Part shown: positions 61,196 to 64,000 of the stretch, piece by piece
How positions within the stretch are numbered: position 1 is the first letter of the stretch
Layout: each line of letters begins with the position of its first letter
NCBI GenBank assembly: GCA_019694655.1
Contig: JAIBBN010000006.1
Coordinates: 1-64,000 of the forward strand
DNA length: 64,000 bases
Origin: Leptospirales bacterium
GTDB taxonomy: Bacteria > Spirochaetota > Leptospiria > Leptospirales > Leptonemataceae
Direction of reading: 5' to 3'
Notes under the pieces: generated by a model
Database searches by the model: none
What the model saw: the letters and a program-made list of their open reading frames with translations, nothing else
What the model was told of the DNA's origin: nothing
Position numbers and translations under genes: made by a program

Positions 61196-61251
61196 GGATC
61201 AACATTTCCCTGTGGAAGCCCCGCCCCCGGTTGCCGCCGGGGGCTTTTTTT
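61196..61251 (+). ncRNA. Candidate counter-transcribed RNA controlling rep
   Basis: A transcript from the promoter at 61161-61189 to the terminator would be about 56 nt and antisense to the leader of rep. It would contain little beyond a small 5' region and a terminator hairpin, the form of the short antisense RNAs in repABC replicons. No protein is encoded. Existence is inferred from promoter and terminator spacing. Confidence 0.5.
61223..61251 (+). terminator. Intrinsic terminator in the parB-rep gap (plus strand)
   Basis: GCCCCCGG, loop TTGCCG, CCGGGGGC gives a perfect 8-bp stem, followed by seven T. It works only for plus-strand transcription; no plus-strand protein gene lies upstream, which is why a short RNA is proposed. 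Confidence 0.85.
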
Positions 61252-61282
61252 GCCTGGTTTCGATCAGTTTGATTTGAATCGA

Positions 61283-61300
61283 CCCCGGCTATGACCGGGG
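61283..61300. other. Second GC hairpin in the parB-rep gap
   Basis: CCCCGG, loop CTATGA, CCGGGG. It shares the CCCCGG/CCGGGG core with the terminator hairpin and could exchange pairing with it in the rep leader mRNA. Confidence 0.45.
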
Positions 61301-61500
61301 CTGTCGGAGGGCGTTGTAGCTGAGCTTGCCGGCTCAGGCGCTTCCATGTTGGACTAAGCCAAGAGGAAACGCAACAGCGCCCCTCTTCTTGTCCCGGATA
61401 TCCAGATTATGTCTCCTGAGCTTTCCGGGTCAACGCTTTTTGGAAGCGCGCCTGCAGTTCGGCCAGTTCAAAATAAATTCAGGCATATCAATATTTGATT

Positions 61501-62370
61501 CTAGGGGCGCGCCGCGCCGCCCAGTAATTCGGCCCAGGATTTCTTGAGCCTGTCGCGCAAACGACGGGCCTCATCGCTGGAGCGACATATCACCAGGAGC
61601 TCGTTTTCGCGCAGTTCGACTCGCGGAGCAACGATAGCGTCGACCGCCTGGCTCGCCTTTGGTTTTCCAGTCGCGGGACTGGCTTTGCCCTGGGCAGCCC
61701 CCCCCTCCCCCGTTGCGGGAGCTGGCTGCAGAAACTCCCGAGCGTCCCGTACCGTCTTGATTGCGCCGCTGCGATAGGCCGCGAGGAACTCTGGAAGCTG
61801 CTGCTTGCGGTAGGCCTGGACGGCCTGGATCAGCAGGTTGCGACTATCAATGCCTGCGCCTACGCATTGCTCCAGGCTTTCCGTCGGCAGCTGCGCGATG
61901 CCAAGAATTTCGGTTACATAGTTGCGCGACTTGCCAACCAGTTCGGCCAGGCTTTGATCGGAAAGGTCTTCCTGCTTCTTGAGCCGAAGCAGCGCTTGGG
62001 CCTCTTCGCCGGGACTCAGGTTTTCCCGCTGCAAATTCTCGACGATGGCAATTCGCCAGTAGTCGCGTTCTTCGCGCGAGATGATCCGGCACTCCGCCTC
62101 CTGTCTGCCCAGCTTCTTCAAGGCGTGGTAGCGTCGTTCTCCGGCGATGATGCGAAAACCTTCTCCGTCGCGCGTCACGACCAGCGGTGAGAGCAAACCC
62201 TCGCGCTTGATGCTCTCCGCCAGTTCGTCAATGTTGATCGTTCGCTGCTGGCGCGGCTGCTCGCTGGAGGGGCGCAGGCGATTGAGCTTAACCGACTGGA
62301 TGACGCCATCCAGGGTCTCGCGGCGGTAAATATCAGTCAGCGCCCCAAGGCGTTTAGTCTTTGAGTTCAT
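61501..62370 (-). CDS. parB: ParB-family partition protein
   Basis: A 289-residue ParB/Spo0J-type protein. The N-terminal domain has IDELAESIKREGLLSPLVV and IIAGERRYHALKKL, the latter holding the GERR motif of CTP-binding ParB proteins. ENLQRENLSPGEEAQALLRL and the helix-turn-helix (SLAELVGKSRNYVTEIL) bind parS DNA. The C-terminal part is an Ala/Pro-rich linker and a short dimerisation end. ATG 62370 overlaps parA by 17 bases, so the two are co-translated. Length and sequence suit plasmid or chromid ParB. Confidence 0.93.
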   Translation of the reverse strand: MNSKTKRLGALTDIYRRETLDGVIQSVKLNRLRPSSEQPRQQRTINIDELAESIKREGLLSPLVVTRDGEGFRIIAGERRYHALKKLGRQEAECRIISREERDYWRIAIVENLQRENLSPGEEAQALLRLKKQEDLSDQSLAELVGKSRNYVTEILGIAQLPTESLEQCVGAGIDSRNLLIQAVQAYRKQQLPEFLAAYRSGAIKTVRDAREFLQPAPATGEGGAAQGKASPATGKPKASQAVDAIVAPRVELRENELLVICRSSDEARRLRDRLKKSWAELLGGAARP

Positions 62371-63112
62371 GAAGCAGCTCCGCTATGAAAGAGTCGTACT
62401 CCTGGGCCTGTTTGGAATCCGGCGCATAGTCAAAGATTGATTGGCGTGCGACATGACTTTCCCCCACCGCCACGCCCTCGCTGATGGCGGCGTCAAAAAC
62501 CGTGAAATACTGGGAGAGTACCGGCAGGATCGTCTTGTTCAATACGGTCTTGGGTTTGAGTTGTGTGACCAGCGCGCCGGCCACCTGGAGCTCGGGGTTG
62601 ATTCGCCGCTTGATGGAATTGATGGTGCCTTGCAAACCGGTCATGCCATCGACGGAGAATTTTTCAGCCTGTGCAGGAATGACCACATGCGTGGCGGCGC
62701 TGAGCGCATTGATCGTAAAAATGGAAAGTGAAGGCGGGCAGTCGATAACGACCATCTCAAAGCCCTTAAGAGTCTGCAGGGCGTCGCGGACAACGTAGGG
62801 CGCATCAACATTCAACGCAAAACTCTCCACCTCGGCCAGGGTAATGCGCGAGGGCGCGAGGCTGAGATTTGGGCGTCCGGTTTCGACAATGACCTCCGCC
62901 AGCGGAGTCTGGCTGTTGAACACATCGTACATTGATTTTTCCAGGCTGTCAGGGGGGAGAAAAATTCCCGTACTGTTTGCCTGGGGGTCGAGGTCCATCA
63001 ACAGGGTTGGAATATTGCGACGCGCCAGTCCGAAGGCCAGGTTCAGGGCGGTCGTAGTCTTGCCTTCGCCTCCCTTCTGGTTTGCTACCGCGATTATGTA
63101 GGTCTTTTTCAT
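62354..63112 (-). CDS. parA: ParA-family partition ATPase
   Basis: A 252-residue ATPase that positions replicons with ParB. ATG 63112 leads straight to YIIAVANQKGGEGKTTTALN, with the deviant Walker A KGGxGKTT; DLDPQANST and VIDCPPSLSIFTINAL are the Walker A' and B regions. The frame is open for 35 more codons upstream from a TTG, but these are not ParA-like. No N-terminal DNA-binding helix-turn-helix, as in chromosomal or type Ib ParA proteins. A TTGACA box and two palindromes lie upstream. Confidence 0.95.
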   Translation of the reverse strand: MKKTYIIAVANQKGGEGKTTTALNLAFGLARRNIPTLLMDLDPQANSTGIFLPPDSLEKSMYDVFNSQTPLAEVIVETGRPNLSLAPSRITLAEVESFALNVDAPYVVRDALQTLKGFEMVVIDCPPSLSIFTINALSAATHVVIPAQAEKFSVDGMTGLQGTINSIKRRINPELQVAGALVTQLKPKTVLNKTILPVLSQYFTVFDAAISEGVAVGESHVARQSIFDYAPDSKQAQEYDSFIAELLHELKD

Positions 63113-63124
63113 TGGGCCCAGGAA

Positions 63125-63156
63125 TGTGACATAATATAGGAAGCCATCGCTGTCAA
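63125..63156 (-). promoter_or_regulatory. Possible promoter of the parA-parB(-rep) operon
   Basis: On the minus strand TTGACA is at 63156-63151, followed by an AT-rich TATATTATGT stretch at the -10 distance. The spacing to the best TATATT is short, so only the -35 box is convincing. Confidence 0.35.
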
Positions 63157-63198
63157 ATTCTTCTTGGGCGTAGCGGTGGATTGTTTCTTCTTGCGGAT

Positions 63199-63212
63199 GT
63201 CGGATATCCGAC
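63199..63212. promoter_or_regulatory. 14-bp palindrome upstream of parA (copy 1)
   Basis: GTCGGATATCCGAC is a perfect palindrome. It shares GTCGGA and TCCGAC arms with the copy at 63246-63259; centres are 47 bases apart. Candidate parS or autoregulatory operator. Confidence 0.6.
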
Positions 63213-63245
63213 GTCAAGCCCTGGAAGCTCGCTGGTTCAGCAGTG

Positions 63246-63259
63246 GTCGGACGTCCGAC
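63246..63259. promoter_or_regulatory. 14-bp palindrome upstream of parA (copy 2)
   Basis: GTCGGACGTCCGAC, a perfect palindrome with the same arms as copy 1 and a different central pair (CG in place of TA). It lies between parA and the divergent regulator gene. Confidence 0.6.
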
Positions 63260-63333
63260 ATGAGTCTAGAGTTTTTTTGCTGCCGCTCCATTTTGCTGCA
63301 GCGCGATGTCGAAGATACAATGGAAATCCAGCA

Positions 63334-64000
63334 ATGTCGGCCTGGTTTGAGAAGTATATTGAGCTGGCCTCTGCCGGCGCCGCAAACCCGGGCGGCGCTC
63401 TGCGCGCCCTGGGGCACGCCGGCGCCGCCATGCTATTCCAGCGCCAGGGGAGTTCCTTTGTTGTCCTGGCCCGGTACGGGTATGGCGATGCAAGCTGGTC
63501 CTATGAATTCCTGACGAAGCAGCCGCAGGCAATAGCGCCGGCCTTCCGCGGCGGCGCCGCTACTATTCGAGTTGGCGGGCTGCGCCATCCCGGCCTGCAA
63601 CTCTGGGCGGCCATCGACCAGGTTGACTCGCCGCAATGGCTGCTGCTTGTAGAGGCGCCGCCTGAGATCGAGGATGTTGCCCTTGCCCTTCGGCCGGGCC
63701 TCGCTATGGAAATCGGGGCCCGGCATTCGCCCCGCCCGCCGCGGGAATCCGGACCCGTAGAGTTGCCGCTGTGGCTGAGCGAGCAGCTGCCGGATGCCGC
63801 TCGGCTGCCGGGTCCGCTTCTAATCTGCGCCGAGCCGGGCGCCGGCAAAGAGGAGTTCGTTCATGCGCTCATTCGGGAGCGACTCGGTCAGGCCCCCGGC
63901 GTGATCTTCTTCCATCCCGGACGGCTTTCAGAAGCGGTGCAGTTGCGGGAGCTTTTCGGGGATCCCGCCGGGGCCCGCCTGGGCGCCGATACGCCGGCGA
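63334..64000 (+). CDS. Sigma54-activator-like regulator, N-terminal part (cut by window end)
   Basis: An open frame from ATG 63334 to the window end (222 codons) with no stop. After 150 residues without a clear domain (MSAWFEKYIELASAGAANPG onwards) comes LLICAEPGAGKEEFVHALI, like the AAA+ Walker A of sigma54-type enhancer-binding proteins, and then LRELFGDPAGARLG, which matches the usual LFG--GA region. It is divergent from parA, with both palindromes between them. The GAFTGA loop and helix-turn-helix would lie outside the window, so the assignment is tentative. Confidence 0.6.
   Translation, partial: MSAWFEKYIELASAGAANPGGALRALGHAGAAMLFQRQGSSFVVLARYGYGDASWSYEFLTKQPQAIAPAFRGGAATIRVGGLRHPGLQLWAAIDQVDSPQWLLLVEAPPEIEDVALALRPGLAMEIGARHSPRPPRESGPVELPLWLSEQLPDAARLPGPLLICAEPGAGKEEFVHALIRERLGQAPGVIFFHPGRLSEAVQLRELFGDPAGARLGADTPA

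Larger units (their letters stand above)
61126..61500. other. parB-rep gap: candidate replication-control and origin region
   Basis: This 375-base gap has no gene on either strand. From left to right it holds the rep ribosome-binding site (61126-61140), an opposite-strand promoter (61161-61189), an intrinsic terminator for the plus strand (61223-61251), a second hairpin (61283-61300), a 9-bp inverted repeat pair (61338-61346 and 61441-61449), a GGATATCC core (61396-61403) and an AT-rich patch (about 61466-61500) with an ATCAA/TTGAT inverted repeat. Together these look like copy-control and origin elements. Confidence 0.6.

Noticed and set aside
1-64000. tRNA, rRNA, insertion sequences and CRISPR arrays
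   Set aside because: Reading both strands, I saw no T-loop/acceptor arrangement, transposase gene, terminal inverted repeat pair or repeat-spacer array. A covariance-model search would be decisive for small RNAs.

Overview
This is a gene-dense, GC-rich bacterial window with no rRNA, tRNA, CRISPR array or insertion sequence that I can see. The gene mix points to a Leptospiraceae/Leptospirales-type spirochaete. The evidence is two adjacent DUF1574-type proteins, several small lipoproteins of a kind I associate with Leptospira, many GAF/CHASE2 class III cyclases and SpoIIE phosphatases, a eukaryote-type UDPGP uridylyltransferase and an orphan CheD. The lineage is inferred from remembered family distribution, not from a search.

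Layout. 1-4.6 kb (mostly minus strand): a lipoprotein hydrolase, an HD-GYP-like/LuxR fusion and HtpG. 4.9-13.6 kb (plus): a GAF-adenylate cyclase, a DUF2505-like protein, overlapping argB and apt, UTP-glucose-1-phosphate uridylyltransferase, sulfide:quinone oxidoreductase and an SDR. 13.6-18 kb (minus): a four-gene operon with an intact M48 protease, an SH3-like protein, a second M48-fold protein that has lost HExxH, and a CHASE2 adenylate cyclase. 18-24.5 kb: TraB-like protein, CheD, HDOD, shikimate kinase-like, GH1 beta-glycosidase, GT2. 24.5-28.4 kb: DUF4279-like protein, FAD oxidoreductase plus NapH-type polyferredoxin, secreted Cys-rich protein. 28.4-34.8 kb: alanine racemase, a 45-residue basic protein, a CapD/FlaA1-type nucleotide-sugar enzyme, a GT-C-like membrane protein, STAS plus zinc ribbon, a hydrolase-fold protein without its nucleophile, MazG. 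34.9-39.9 kb: small lipoproteins, a TonB-dependent receptor and a YheT-type hydrolase. 40.4-46.6 kb (minus): an envelope operon with GT87-like, MBOAT, two DUF1574 proteins and a lipoprotein, resembling an alginate-acetylation machine. 46.7-51.3 kb: queA, dtd and hypothetical proteins. 51.4-56.5 kb (minus): a methionine-cycle cluster (metF, GAF-SpoIIE phosphatase, an ArsR-methyltransferase fusion resembling SahR, ahcY) with a perfect 10+10 inverted repeat at the start of the regulator gene.

The most notable region is 57.8-63.3 kb. On the minus strand it carries parA, parB, a 375-bp gap and a replication-initiator-like gene, the same order as alphaproteobacterial repABC replicons. The parB-rep gap contains, on the opposite strand, a strong sigma70-like promoter followed about 55 nt later by a textbook intrinsic terminator: a candidate counter-transcribed RNA. 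One arm of its terminator hairpin is also complementary to the ribosome-binding site of rep, suggesting mutually exclusive mRNA structures. Two matching 14-bp palindromes upstream of parA are candidate parS or operator sites. Beside this module lies a tail-fibre-like protein with eight consecutive repeats of exactly 32 residues. Because housekeeping genes (argB, queA, ahcY, metF, htpG) are nearby, the module could be the origin of a second chromosome or chromid, or an integrated plasmid-type replicon.
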